From positions 2,914,001 to 2,978,000 of the forward strand of contig NZ_LT670849.1 in NCBI RefSeq assembly GCF_900142985.1: 64,000 bases of DNA, given 5' to 3'. Source of the DNA: Bradyrhizobium erythrophlei (GTDB taxonomy: Bacteria; Pseudomonadota; Alphaproteobacteria; Rhizobiales; Xanthobacteraceae). The notes beneath the pieces were generated by a model, which did not search any database, was not told where the DNA came from, and saw only the letters and a list, made by a program, of their open reading frames with translations. Below are positions 40,541 through 49,757 of the stretch, in pieces (position 1 is the first letter of the stretch; the number at the start of each line of letters is the position of its first letter). Position numbers and translations under genes: made by a program.

Positions 40541-41641
40541 TCACACCGAGCCGATGATGCCTTCGACCAGATAATCCGTGGTCTCCAGCTTGGGATCGTA
40601 GAGGGGCGTGTCCTTGTCGGTGATCACCTTGCCGGTGTTGCTCTTGACCGTGCCGGTGAAGATCGGTTTGCCCGCCTTCAGGTCGGCGATGGCCGCCATC
40701 GCCGCGTTACGGCCGGCATCACTGCACCCAGCGCCGAACGCCGTGCTCTGCACCATGTCCTTGTCGTAGCCGCCGATCACCATGTTCGGCAGCTTCTCGC
40801 CCTTGGCCAGGAGGCCGGCGAAGCTCGTGTAGATCGTGCCCCACTTCAGCTCGGCGCCGGTGATAAAACCCTTCGGCGCAAGGTCGGCCTGGCTGGCATT
40901 GTGGCCGCAGCTCTTGACGCCGCGCTTCTCGGCGGTCTCGATCACCACCTTGGGGCTGTCGATGTGGCAGGCGATGACGTCGCAGCCGGCATCGACCAGC
41001 GCGTTCGCGGCCTCCGCCTCGCGCACCGGCATCGCCCAGTCGCCGGTGACGATCAGTTGCACCGTGACGTTCGGGTTCACCTTGCGCGCGCCCAGCATGA
41101 ACGAGTTGACGTTGCGCAGCACCAGCGGGATCGGCTTGGCGGCGATGTAGCCGATCTTGTTGGACTTGGTCGACAAGCCCGCGGCGATGCCGTTCACATA
41201 GTGACCCTGGTCGAGATAGCAGAAATAGCCGCCGGCGTTGGCGGGATGCTTGTCGGCCGACCACAGCGAGGTCGGGTGGCGGAATTCGATCTTCGGATAT
41301 TTCTTGGCCGCATCGACCATGAAGGGGTTGAAGTAGCCGAACGAGGTCGGGAACAGCAGCGTCGCGCCGTCGATGTTGATCATCGACTCCATGGTCTTTG
41401 CGACTGCGACCGTCTCCGGCACGTTTTCTTCCTCGACCACCTTGACGCCGGGCAGGTCCTTCAGCGCCTTGGCGCCGACCGCGTGGGCCTGGTTCCAGCC
41501 ATAGTCGGCGCGCGGGCCGACATAGATGATGCCGATGGTGAGACCGGCGGCCTGCGCCGGTGCTCCGAGGCCGGACAGCACGAACGGGCTGGCGGCTGCG
41601 CCGGAAAGAAAGGTTCTGCGGGAAATCGAACGCGTGATCAT
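40541..41641 (-). CDS. BMP-family ABC transporter substrate-binding protein
   Basis: A 366-residue periplasmic binding protein of the basic membrane protein (BMP/Med) family, whose studied members bind nucleosides or purines. A Tat-type signal (SRRTFLSGAA) spans residues 1-32. The mature start GLTIGIIYVGPRADYGWNQAH and the later GCDVIACHIDSP match the family. The ATG at 41641 has GGAGG upstream. No permease or ATPase gene is adjacent in the window, so the transporter it serves is unknown. It is downstream of, and on the same strand as, the GntR gene. Confidence 0.88.
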   Translation of the reverse strand: MITRSISRRTFLSGAAASPFVLSGLGAPAQAAGLTIGIIYVGPRADYGWNQAHAVGAKALKDLPGVKVVEEENVPETVAVAKTMESMINIDGATLLFPTSFGYFNPFMVDAAKKYPKIEFRHPTSLWSADKHPANAGGYFCYLDQGHYVNGIAAGLSTKSNKIGYIAAKPIPLVLRNVNSFMLGARKVNPNVTVQLIVTGDWAMPVREAEAANALVDAGCDVIACHIDSPKVVIETAEKRGVKSCGHNASQADLAPKGFITGAELKWGTIYTSFAGLLAKGEKLPNMVIGGYDKDMVQSTAFGAGCSDAGRNAAMAAIADLKAGKPIFTGTVKSNTGKVITDKDTPLYDPKLETTDYLVEGIIGSV

Positions 41642-41746
41642 AGGCAAACCTCCGTCATGGCTCGCGGCATTGGCGCAGCAAGCGGTGAGAGAAAACGTCA
41701 ATGCAAAAGACAGGCCGTGAAAGGGCCTAAGGCGGAAGCGACAGGA

Positions 41747-42496
41747 TCATCGTTTCCCCCTGACCTTCGGTTTGGAAATCCGGGCGACTTTCGTGGAACC
41801 GGCGTCGAGCTGGCCGGCATAGCGCGACAGCACGGCGCCGAGATCGAAACCGGCGTCGCGTCCGGAATCGAGCAACGCCCGCTGCTCGACCCCGCCAATA
41901 TGATGATCCATGATTTTGGTCGCGGCCTCGGCATTGCCGGCGCGCAAGGCGGCGACGATCTCGCGATGTTCGTTGACGGCGCAATCGGCCGAATGCGGCC
42001 GGCCATAGAGTGCAAGGATTAGCGAGCAGCGCGACACCACTTCGCTGAGGTAACGGCGCAGCAGCGTGTTGCCCGCCATCCCGCCGAGCCGGGTGTGGAA
42101 TTCGCCGGCGAGCCGTATCGACACGCGGGCATCGCCCGCCTGCCGCGCGGCCTCTTCGGCGCGCACATGCCCCTCGAGGTCGGCGCCGAATTGCGGCTGC
42201 CAGCGCCCGATGACGAGGCGCACGACCTCGCGTTCCAGCATCTTGCGGGTTTCGAAGATTTCCCGCGCTTGGTCCAGCGTCGGCTTGGCGGTGGTTGCGG
42301 TGCGCCGTGGCGGCGCGTCGACCAGTCCTTCGCCCTGCAACTGCGCCAGCACTTCCCGAACCAGGGTGCGGCTCATGCCGAAGCGGATGCCGAGTTCGTC
42401 CTCCGGCAATTTGGTGCCGGGCGGCAGCGCTTGTTCGATGATCGCCTGCCGCAGGGCCTGGCACGCCAGATCGACACGGGTGGATTTCTTGCTCAT
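41747..42496 (-). CDS. GntR family transcriptional regulator (FadR/FCD type)
   Basis: A 249-residue regulator. The N-terminal winged helix includes ALRQAIIEQALPPGTKLPEDELGIRFGMSRTLVREVLAQL. The C-terminal FCD ligand domain contains the Asp/His metal residues (for example in FHTRLGGMAGN and EHREIVAAL). The ATG at 42496 (MSKKSTRVDLAC) fits the family; a longer frame to 42574 is less likely. It lies between the BMP-protein gene and the divergent RHH-DUF1989-flavin reductase operon, which it may regulate. Candidate operators lie in the 271-bp gap. Confidence 0.9.
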   Translation of the reverse strand: MSKKSTRVDLACQALRQAIIEQALPPGTKLPEDELGIRFGMSRTLVREVLAQLQGEGLVDAPPRRTATTAKPTLDQAREIFETRKMLEREVVRLVIGRWQPQFGADLEGHVRAEEAARQAGDARVSIRLAGEFHTRLGGMAGNTLLRRYLSEVVSRCSLILALYGRPHSADCAVNEHREIVAALRAGNAEAATKIMDHHIGGVEQRALLDSGRDAGFDLGAVLSRYAGQLDAGSTKVARISKPKVRGKR

Positions 42497-42559
42497 CCAA
42501 AGTATTCCGCCCAAGTGTTCCGCCGAGGCTTTCCCGATCCACGCCGACCGGTGAAATCC

Positions 42560-42590
42560 CGTGTACGGTATCACCGTAAACTGTACACAG
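42560..42590. promoter_or_regulatory. candidate GntR operator pair, proximal
   Basis: CGTGTACGG at 42560 and CTGTACACAG at 42581 are near-palindromic TGTACA-type half-sites. They lie between the GntR gene and the divergent operon. FadR-subfamily regulators favour such T-GT-AC-A sequences. Function inferred, not shown. Confidence 0.5.
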
Positions 42591-42723
42591 GATGCGGAAA
42601 TAATAGCCGTGGCGCGCGAATAAGCGGCACCGATTCGCCCAAAGTTTGCGCTCGATTAGCCCCGAAATCCGCCGATAATGCCGCCGACTGAGCGGGCGAG
42701 AGTCGCATCAACTTTCGCCAAAA

Positions 42724-42734
42724 CTGTATACAAG
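42724..42734. promoter_or_regulatory. candidate GntR operator, distal
   Basis: CTGTATACAAG, containing the palindrome TGTATACA and similar to the TGTACA-type sites about 140 bp away. It is 34 bp before the start of the RHH gene, where a bound repressor could block that promoter. Inferred. Confidence 0.5.
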
Positions 42735-42767
42735 ATTTTGCCGGCGAGGCGCCAAGAGGGCCGTTAA

Positions 42768-42950
42768 ATGGCGGAAAACGTGATCAAATTGCAGCTCAAC
42801 CAGCAGCAACTGGAATTGCTCGACCGCACCATTGCGCGCGGGGTAGCAAGCGATCGCGCCGCTCTGGTTCGGCTGGCGATCCGAGAATATGCCGCCGCGC
42901 GCAAGGCCGAGGTGACGGCGAAGCCGAACGATCTGGAGCCGAAGCGATGA
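42768..42950 (+). CDS. small ribbon-helix-helix-like protein
   Basis: A 60-residue protein. The start MAENVIKLQLNQQQLELLDRTI, then DRAALVRLAIREYAAARK, resembles a ribbon-helix-helix DNA-binding fold (beta strand followed by two helices). It overlaps the DUF1989 gene by 4 bp (ATGA), suggesting translational coupling. Function unknown; it could be a local regulator or a small structural partner. Confidence 0.72.
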   Translation: MAENVIKLQLNQQQLELLDRTIARGVASDRAALVRLAIREYAAARKAEVTAKPNDLEPKR

Positions 42951-43903
42951 GCGCCGTAGCCGCTGCGATGAGCGAACGCCAAATACTGTTCGAACACGTG
43001 CTCGAGCCCGGCACCGGCAAGGCGATCGAGCTCCTGAAGGGGCAGATCCTGCGCATCGAGCAGGTCGAAGGCGGGCAATGCGCCGACTTCAACTGCTTCA
43101 ACCTGCATGACTACAAGGAGTTCATGCATTGCGGGCGCACCCGCACGGTGCACGGCTTTCATCCCAGCAAGGGAACGTTCATGTGGTCGGCGCCGCCGCG
43201 CGAGCGGGCGATGCTCTACATTCTCGAAGACACTGTGGGGCGCAACGACGTGCTGTTCCCCCGGTGCAGCGCCTATGTCTACGAGGCGTCCTACGGCTTC
43301 TCGGTCCACACCAACTGCCACGACATCCAGGCCGAGGCGCAGCGCGAATACGGCCTGACGCCGGACGACGTGCACGATTCCTTTAATCTCTTCATGTGCA
43401 CCGGCGTCGACCAGGATGGCCACGCTTTCATGACGCGCCAGACCACCAAGGCGGGCGACCATGTAGACCTGCTGGCGCTGATGGATGTGCTCGCGGTGCC
43501 GAATGTCTGCGGCGCCGACGTGATGCGCACCAGCAATTTTGCGCTGAAGCCGCTCAAGCTCACGGTGTTTGCGGCGACGGAGGCGGACCTCGCGCGCGTG
43601 CCGAAGACGCCGGTGCTCAAGAGCCAGCGCACGCCGAAGGATTTTCGCAATCCCACGATCAAGGCCGATCGCGCGTTGCGGCGCGATTCCAGTTACAGGT
43701 CCGAATTCCCGAACACGCCGATCCGCATCACCGAGCTTCCGGTCGAACTGTCGGCGGAGGAATTCGCAGCCTTCAAAGCGGTCAAGCGCACCGACATCTA
43801 CGGCGAGGACGACGCGGCCGCGTTGCGCGACCTCCTGTTCTCCTGGTGGGAAGAGCGGTTTCTTCATGCCCATGCCGGCGCGCCGGCGATCGAGAGCGAA
43901 TGA
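42947..43903 (+). CDS. DUF1989 (urea carboxylase-associated) family protein
   Basis: A 318-residue protein of the urea-carboxylase-associated/DUF1989 family. The conserved segments are GKAIELLKGQILRIEQVEGGQCADFNCFNLHD (early), GRTRTVHGFHPSKGTFM-type region, HTNCHDIQAEA and DLLALMDVLAVPNVCGAD. Members are found with urea or amide degradation genes, but no urea carboxylase is here. The stop is coupled to the next gene by an AATGATG overlap. Confidence 0.86.
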   Translation: MSAVAAAMSERQILFEHVLEPGTGKAIELLKGQILRIEQVEGGQCADFNCFNLHDYKEFMHCGRTRTVHGFHPSKGTFMWSAPPRERAMLYILEDTVGRNDVLFPRCSAYVYEASYGFSVHTNCHDIQAEAQREYGLTPDDVHDSFNLFMCTGVDQDGHAFMTRQTTKAGDHVDLLALMDVLAVPNVCGADVMRTSNFALKPLKLTVFAATEADLARVPKTPVLKSQRTPKDFRNPTIKADRALRRDSSYRSEFPNTPIRITELPVELSAEEFAAFKAVKRTDIYGEDDAAALRDLLFSWWEERFLHAHAGAPAIESE

Positions 43904-44556
43904 TGGACGCGAAGCTCTCCGAACCGCACGACGTGACCTTCGACTTCCGCGAATTGTCGGCGCGCGAGAAGTACAAGTTGATGATCGGCACCGTGGTGCC
44001 GCGTCCGATCGCGCTGGTGACGACCGTCGACCTGCAAGGCCGCGTCAATGCCGCGCCGTTCAGCTTCTTTAATTGCCTGTCGGCCGATCCGCCGATCCTG
44101 GCGCTGGGCGTGGAAAATCACCCCGACATGCGCTTCAAGGACACCGGGCTCAACATCCGCCTGACCGAGGTCTTCACGGTCAACATCGTCTCGCACGCGA
44201 TTGCCGAAGCGATGCATGTGTGCAGCGTGCCGTTTCCGCCCGAGCGCGACGAATTAAAGGCCGCGGGCCTCACCGCGATGCCAGGCCAGACGGTGGCGTC
44301 GCCCTGGATCAAGGAAGCGCCGGCGGCGTTCGAGTGCCGGCGTCACATCACGCTCGAACTCGGCAAGTCGCGGCAGATCATCATGGGCGAGATCCTGTTC
44401 GCGCATTATCACTCCGACGTCGTCGATGCCGACCGGCTGCATATCGATCCGGCGCGGCTGGACGCGATCGCACGCCTCGGCGGCAACACCTGCTCGACGA
44501 TCCGCGACCGCTTCGACATGCTGACGCCGACGCTTGAGGACTTTCGGGCTGACTGA
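43900..44556 (+). CDS. flavin reductase-like FMN-binding protein
   Basis: A 218-residue protein of the flavin reductase-like family. The domain begins MIGTVVPRPIALVTTVDLQGRVNAAPFSFFNCLSADPP, the usual FMN-binding start. The C-terminal segment HYHSDVVDADRLHIDPARLDAIARLGGNTC is common in this group. Two adjacent ATGs (43900, 43903) are possible starts. It is the third gene of the RHH-DUF1989-flavin reductase unit; the activity is inferred. Confidence 0.87.
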   Translation: MMDAKLSEPHDVTFDFRELSAREKYKLMIGTVVPRPIALVTTVDLQGRVNAAPFSFFNCLSADPPILALGVENHPDMRFKDTGLNIRLTEVFTVNIVSHAIAEAMHVCSVPFPPERDELKAAGLTAMPGQTVASPWIKEAPAAFECRRHITLELGKSRQIIMGEILFAHYHSDVVDADRLHIDPARLDAIARLGGNTCSTIRDRFDMLTPTLEDFRAD

Positions 44557-44579
44557 CGCCAAATAAATTCGGGGGCGGC

Positions 44580-44626
44580 GCATGATCCGGAAAAGTGTGT
44601 AGCGGTTTTCCGAAAAGATCATGCGC
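44580..44626. repeat. GATC-type palindromic element, copy 2
   Basis: About 47 bp starting GCATGATCCGGAAAAGTG and ending CGGTTTTCCGAAAAGATCATGC. It is nearly the same as the element at 32022-32069. It lies downstream of the flavin reductase gene and may serve as a transcription end for it. Confidence 0.9.
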
Positions 44627-44664
44627 AACAAGGGATCGCCCCCGAACGAGCGGTCATTTCAAGG

Positions 44665-45630
44665 CTAAAGCTGTCTCGGCTCGGGGACGTAATGGAAGCC
44701 CTCAGCCGTTTTGGCGACATGGCCGATGCCGGGCCACGGGTAGTGATAGGCGAGCACCGGAATCTTTTGCGTCGCCAGCATGTCCAGCATTTTCACGCGG
44801 CTGCCTGCCGCTTGCGCCGGATCGGTGTCGTAGGCGAATTCCATCCGCGGCTTTTCCATCAAGAGAATCGGATGGTGGGTGAGGTCGGCGGTGTAGGCCA
44901 AGGATTTTCCGCCCGACGAAATCACGAAAATGGTGTGGCCGACGGTGTGTCCCGGCGCTGACAGCGCTGTCACACCCGGCAGGAATTCCTGCTCGTTCTT
45001 GTAGAACACGATGCGGTCGCGGACCGGCGTCAGGTTCTTCTTGGCGTGGTCCACGAAGTCTTTCATCTTCGGGCCGGCCTTGTCGTAGTCGGTCCAGTAA
45101 TCGAGATCATTTTCCGCGATATAGAATTGGGCGTTCGGGAACAGGTTCTTGCCGTCGTCGCCCACCACGCCGCCAATGTGGTCGATATGGCCGTGCGAGA
45201 ACACCACGGCGTCGATGTCTTCCGGCTTGATGCCGGCATCCTTCATGCTCTTCTGCTGTTTTCCGGTAGCGTTGCCGAACATCTTGGACGTGCCCATGCC
45301 GGTGTCGAACAGCACAAGCTTGTCGCCGAAGTTCACGATCGGCGAATTCTGTTCCAGCACGACGTTGTTCGGGGCCAGGAAGTTGTCGGTCAGCATCTTG
45401 CGAAGTTCGTCGTCGGGCACGCCGGTGAAGGTTCCCTTGGGATCGCCGAGGCCGAGCGCGCCGTCGGAGACGACGGTCACTTCCGCGTCGCCGACATCAA
45501 AGCGATAGAAGGTTTGCGGCGCCGGGCCGAGCTTTGGCGCTTTCGCCTGCGCGATATCGCCTAGCAGGGCCGATGTGGTGAGACCTGCGCCGAGCGCAAG
45601 CAGAGACCTTCGCGAAACATCCGATGTCAT
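44665..45630 (-). CDS. Tat-exported metallo-beta-lactamase-fold hydrolase
   Basis: A 321-residue protein with a twin-arginine signal (SRRSLLALGAGLTTSALL, cleaved after AQA). The MBL metal-binding motif is FSHGHIDHIGG; the later metal His are in APGHTVGHT and ADLTHHP. The substrate is unknown (lactonase, quorum-quenching or other hydrolase are all possible). The ATG at 45630 has AGGAAG upstream. Isolated, about 120 bp from gshB. Confidence 0.88.
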   Translation of the reverse strand: MTSDVSRRSLLALGAGLTTSALLGDIAQAKAPKLGPAPQTFYRFDVGDAEVTVVSDGALGLGDPKGTFTGVPDDELRKMLTDNFLAPNNVVLEQNSPIVNFGDKLVLFDTGMGTSKMFGNATGKQQKSMKDAGIKPEDIDAVVFSHGHIDHIGGVVGDDGKNLFPNAQFYIAENDLDYWTDYDKAGPKMKDFVDHAKKNLTPVRDRIVFYKNEQEFLPGVTALSAPGHTVGHTIFVISSGGKSLAYTADLTHHPILLMEKPRMEFAYDTDPAQAAGSRVKMLDMLATQKIPVLAYHYPWPGIGHVAKTAEGFHYVPEPRQL

Positions 45631-45752
45631 GCGTCTTCCTCCACGGTGTGATGGATCGTCTTGTGACGGCGATCTTGGCCAATAGCCTAACCGAAAAGCT
45701 GCGACCGCTTTTTGACATTTGGAAGGCGTAAGGTCGCAGGCGGCGAATGATT

Positions 45753-46700
45753 CTATTTTTGGCTGCGCTTGCTCTCGATCGCGTCCCAGACCTTTGCCGC
45801 GACATCCGGCCCGTTGAGCCGGGCGATGGCGCGAATGCCCGTCGGCGAGGTCACGTTGATCTCGGTGAGATTGCCGTCGATCACGTCGATGCCGACAAAC
45901 AGCAGTCCGCGCTTGCGCAATTCGGGCGCAAGTGTCGCGCAGATTTCGCGCTCGCGATCGGAAAGTTCCGTGGCCTTTGCCGCGCCGCCGCGCACCATGT
46001 TGGAGCGCAAGTCGTCTGTGGCCGGCACGCGGTTGACGGCGCCGGCGAATTCGCCGTTGACCAGGATGATGCGCTTGTCGCCGTGCATCACCTCGGGAAG
46101 GAAGCGCTGGATCACCCATTGCTCCTTGAAGGTGACGGAGAACAGGTCGAACAGGGAGCCGAAGTTCATATCCTGCGGCATGATGCGGAACACCGCGGCC
46201 CCGCCATGACCGTGCAGCGGCTTCATGACCACCGCGCCGTGCTCGTCGCGAAACGCGTTGATCTCATCCAGGTCGCGCGAGATCAGCGTCGGCGGCATCA
46301 GTTGCGGAAAATCCATCACGAACAATTTTTCCGGCGCATTGCGAACGCTGGCCGGATCGTTCACCACCAATGTCTTCGGGTGCAGTCGTTCGAGCAGATG
46401 GGTCGAGGTGATGTAGGCGAGGTCGAATGGCGGGTCCTGCCGCAGCAGGATGACGTCGAAGGCGGATAGCGGCTCGCGGCGCGGCTCGCCGAGCGTGAAA
46501 TGGTCGCCGACTTCATCGCGCACCGTCAGCACCTGCACCGGCGCCACGATCTCGTTGCCGCGCTGCGAGAGCTTGTCGGGTGTGTAGTAGGACAGCCCGT
46601 GCCCGCGCTTCTGCGCTTCAAGCAGCAGCGCGAAGGTGGAATCGCCGCGGATGTTGATGCGCGCGATCGGGTCCATCTGGACGGCGACGTTCAGTTTCAT
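45753..46700 (-). CDS. gshB: glutathione synthetase
   Basis: A 315-residue ATP-grasp enzyme for the second step of glutathione synthesis. The start [30 protein letters not shown] and the ATP-grasp segments [31 protein letters not shown] and [13 protein letters not shown] are characteristic. It is downstream of rsmI and yraN on the same strand. Confidence 0.97.
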   Translation of the reverse strand: MKLNVAVQMDPIARINIRGDSTFALLLEAQKRGHGLSYYTPDKLSQRGNEIVAPVQVLTVRDEVGDHFTLGEPRREPLSAFDVILLRQDPPFDLAYITSTHLLERLHPKTLVVNDPASVRNAPEKLFVMDFPQLMPPTLISRDLDEINAFRDEHGAVVMKPLHGHGGAAVFRIMPQDMNFGSLFDLFSVTFKEQWVIQRFLPEVMHGDKRIILVNGEFAGAVNRVPATDDLRSNMVRGGAAKATELSDREREICATLAPELRKRGLLFVGIDVIDGNLTEINVTSPTGIRAIARLNGPDVAAKVWDAIESKRSQK

Positions 46701-46740
46701 GGGCGGGTCCGTCAGCTTTCTCGGTCGGGACGAGTACTAT

Positions 46741-47113
46741 CTAAACACTTGCATCGAACGCCGCCATGACATGGCGCGGCAAACGGCGCGGCGCAATCAG
46801 CATGGCGTCGAAGCGCAGATCATACTCGGCGTGTTCGGGATGCGCCATCAGCCAGATTTGCGCGGCGGCGATGATGCGCGTCTGCTGGCGCGGCGTCACC
46901 GCATAGGCGGCCTCATCGAGGCTCGCGCGCGCCTTGACCTCGACGAAGGCCAATAGATGACGCCGCCGCGCCACGATATCGATCTCGCCATGCGGGGTGC
47001 GGAAGCGCCTGGCAAGGATGCGGTAGCCCTTGGCGATCAGAAATGCCGCGGCGCGGGCCTCCGCCGAGATGCCGGTACGAAACGCTTCGACGCGTTCGGT
47101 GGAGGCCGGCTTG

Positions 47114-47127
<14 letters not shown>
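46741..47127 (-). CDS. YraN family endonuclease-like protein
   Basis: A 128-residue UPF0102 protein. The restriction-endonuclease-like core reads [21 protein letters not shown] (the D...EVK pattern). The ATG at 47127 lies inside the end of rsmI (14-bp overlap), so the rsmI-yraN-gshB order is transcriptionally coupled. Function in vivo is unclear. Confidence 0.9.
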
Positions 47128-48052
<925 letters not shown>

Positions 48053-48322
48053 AATCGTGATAATCTAAAGCAGAGAGAGGGAGAGTGCGAACCGCGGCGA
48101 GGGGCGCGCACGTATCTGATCGGGATATGGCCGGCAGGCCAGTCTCTTTCACGTGGCTGAGGGGTGAAACCCGTAACCGGCCAAAGCGCCGAGGAGCCAA
48201 AAACCTTTTGTTTTGGTTAACTATTTCGCCGACAATATGCCTGAATCCACCCCTCCTGATGCCCCAAACGGGGCGAGGGCGAGGTCCCGGCCTTCAAGAG
48301 GCCTGGGACAGGAAAAGAGATT

Positions 48323-49603
48323 ATGAGAGTGGATCCGTTCGATCCCAAGGTTGAATCCGACAAGTCTGGAACCGAGCAGTCTGAACCCGGCAAGTCCGGG
48401 ATTTTAGGCTCGAAGGCCAGCCGGCGAAGCGCGCTTGGACTCCTGCTCGGCGCGCCGCTGCTTGGCGCGTGCGCGGGTGTCCAGCAAAGCATCAGCCAGT
48501 TTTCCGTTCCGAATCCGTTCAGCTCGTCGCAACCGGCGACCGGCCCCGCCGGAGGGCCGCAACAGCCGTCGACCTCCATCGGTAACGGCCAGGTCAAGGT
48601 CGCGCTGATCCTGCCGTTGTCCGCCGGCGGCAATGCGGGTACCGCGGCGACGTCGATGAAGAATGCGTCCGAAATGGCGCTCGCGGAATTCCTCAATCCC
48701 AACCTTCAGCTCCTGATCAAGGACGATGCCGGTAGTCCGCAAGGCGCGCAAGCCGCGGCCCAGCAGGCCGTCGACGAAGGTGCGGAAATCATTCTCGGGC
48801 CCCTGTTTGCTTCCTCGGTCCCGGCGGTCGCGCAGGTGGCGCGTGGGCGCGGCATTTCGGTGATCGCGTTTTCGACCGATTCGAGCGTGGCGTCGCGTGG
48901 CGTCTATCTCCTGAGCTTCCTGCCGGAGTCGGACGTCAACCGGATCGTCGAATATGCGGCCACGATCGGCAAGCGATCCTTTGCAGCGATGCTGCCCGAA
49001 AACGCCTACGGCAATGTGGTGGAGACGGCGTTCAAGCAGGCGGTGCCAAAGCGCGGCGGCCGCGTGGCCATCTTTGAAAAATACGGCGCCGATCGCGCCA
49101 CGACCGCGCGCACCGTGGCCCAGTCGCTGCAAAACGCCGACTCGCTGCTTCTGGCCGACGACGGCGAAGCGGTAGTTCAAACAGCGGACGCGCTGACCGC
49201 GGCCGGCGCCAATCTCGCCAACGTGCAATTGCTCGGCACCGGCCTTTGGGACAATCCGCGCGTGTTCGCGAGCCCGAGGCTGCAAGGCGCGTTATATGCG
49301 GCGCCGGATCCCGCGGGCTTCCGCAGCTTCGCCAACCGCTATCGCAACAAATATGGCGGCGAGCCGGTGCGAACCGCCACGCTTGCCTATGATGCGGTGG
49401 CGCTGATCGCGGCCCTTTCGCGCACGCAAGGCGGCAAGCGCTTCACGACCGAGGTGCTGCTCAATTCGTCCGGTTTCGCCGGTATCGATGGTCTGTTCCG
49501 GTTCCGCGCCGACGGCACCAACGAACGCGGGCTTGCCGTCATGCGCGTCACGTCCGGTGGCCCGACGCCGGTTGCCGGCTCGCCGAAGAGTTTTGGGGCT
49601 TAA
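48323..49603 (+). CDS. LpoA-like penicillin-binding-protein activator lipoprotein
   Basis: A 426-residue protein with a Leu-branched-amino-acid-binding-protein-like fold. After a polar N-terminus of about 35 residues comes ASRRSALGLLLGAPLLGAC, a signal with a lipobox ending at Cys (LGAC, about residue 51). The N-terminal extension before the signal is unusually long; an internal start is possible but none is obvious. The domain from VKVALILPLSAGG is the LpoA/LppC-type periplasmic binding fold. The rsmI neighbourhood supports the call. Confidence 0.85.
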   Translation: MRVDPFDPKVESDKSGTEQSEPGKSGILGSKASRRSALGLLLGAPLLGACAGVQQSISQFSVPNPFSSSQPATGPAGGPQQPSTSIGNGQVKVALILPLSAGGNAGTAATSMKNASEMALAEFLNPNLQLLIKDDAGSPQGAQAAAQQAVDEGAEIILGPLFASSVPAVAQVARGRGISVIAFSTDSSVASRGVYLLSFLPESDVNRIVEYAATIGKRSFAAMLPENAYGNVVETAFKQAVPKRGGRVAIFEKYGADRATTARTVAQSLQNADSLLLADDGEAVVQTADALTAAGANLANVQLLGTGLWDNPRVFASPRLQGALYAAPDPAGFRSFANRYRNKYGGEPVRTATLAYDAVALIAALSRTQGGKRFTTEVLLNSSGFAGIDGLFRFRADGTNERGLAVMRVTSGGPTPVAGSPKSFGA

Positions 49604-49611
49604 TTCCTTCC

Positions 49612-49752
49612 GTCGTCCCGGCCAAGCGAGCACTGGCGAGCGCGAGCCGGGACCCATAGCCCCGATGGCGATTATTTCCATCCGGTCGCAGCTGCAGCTC
49701 GCTCTCGCCTCAAACGCCTGTGGTTATGGGTCCCTGCTTTCGCAGGGACGAC
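49612..49752. repeat. dispersed intergenic repeat, copy 2
   Basis: About 141 bp starting GTCGTCCCGGCCAAGCGAG, then GCGAGCCGGGACCCATAG, and ending GTGGTTATGGGTCCCTGC then TTTCGCAGGGACGAC. The same ordered blocks form the copy at 26071-26243. It lies between the LpoA-like and hemW genes (convergent ends). Confidence 0.87.
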
Positions 49753-49757
49753 AGAGA

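Noticed and set aside
48135..48145. Possible fourth parS (TTTCACGTGGC)
   Set aside because: Only half of the palindrome matches; the right arm GAAACA is missing.
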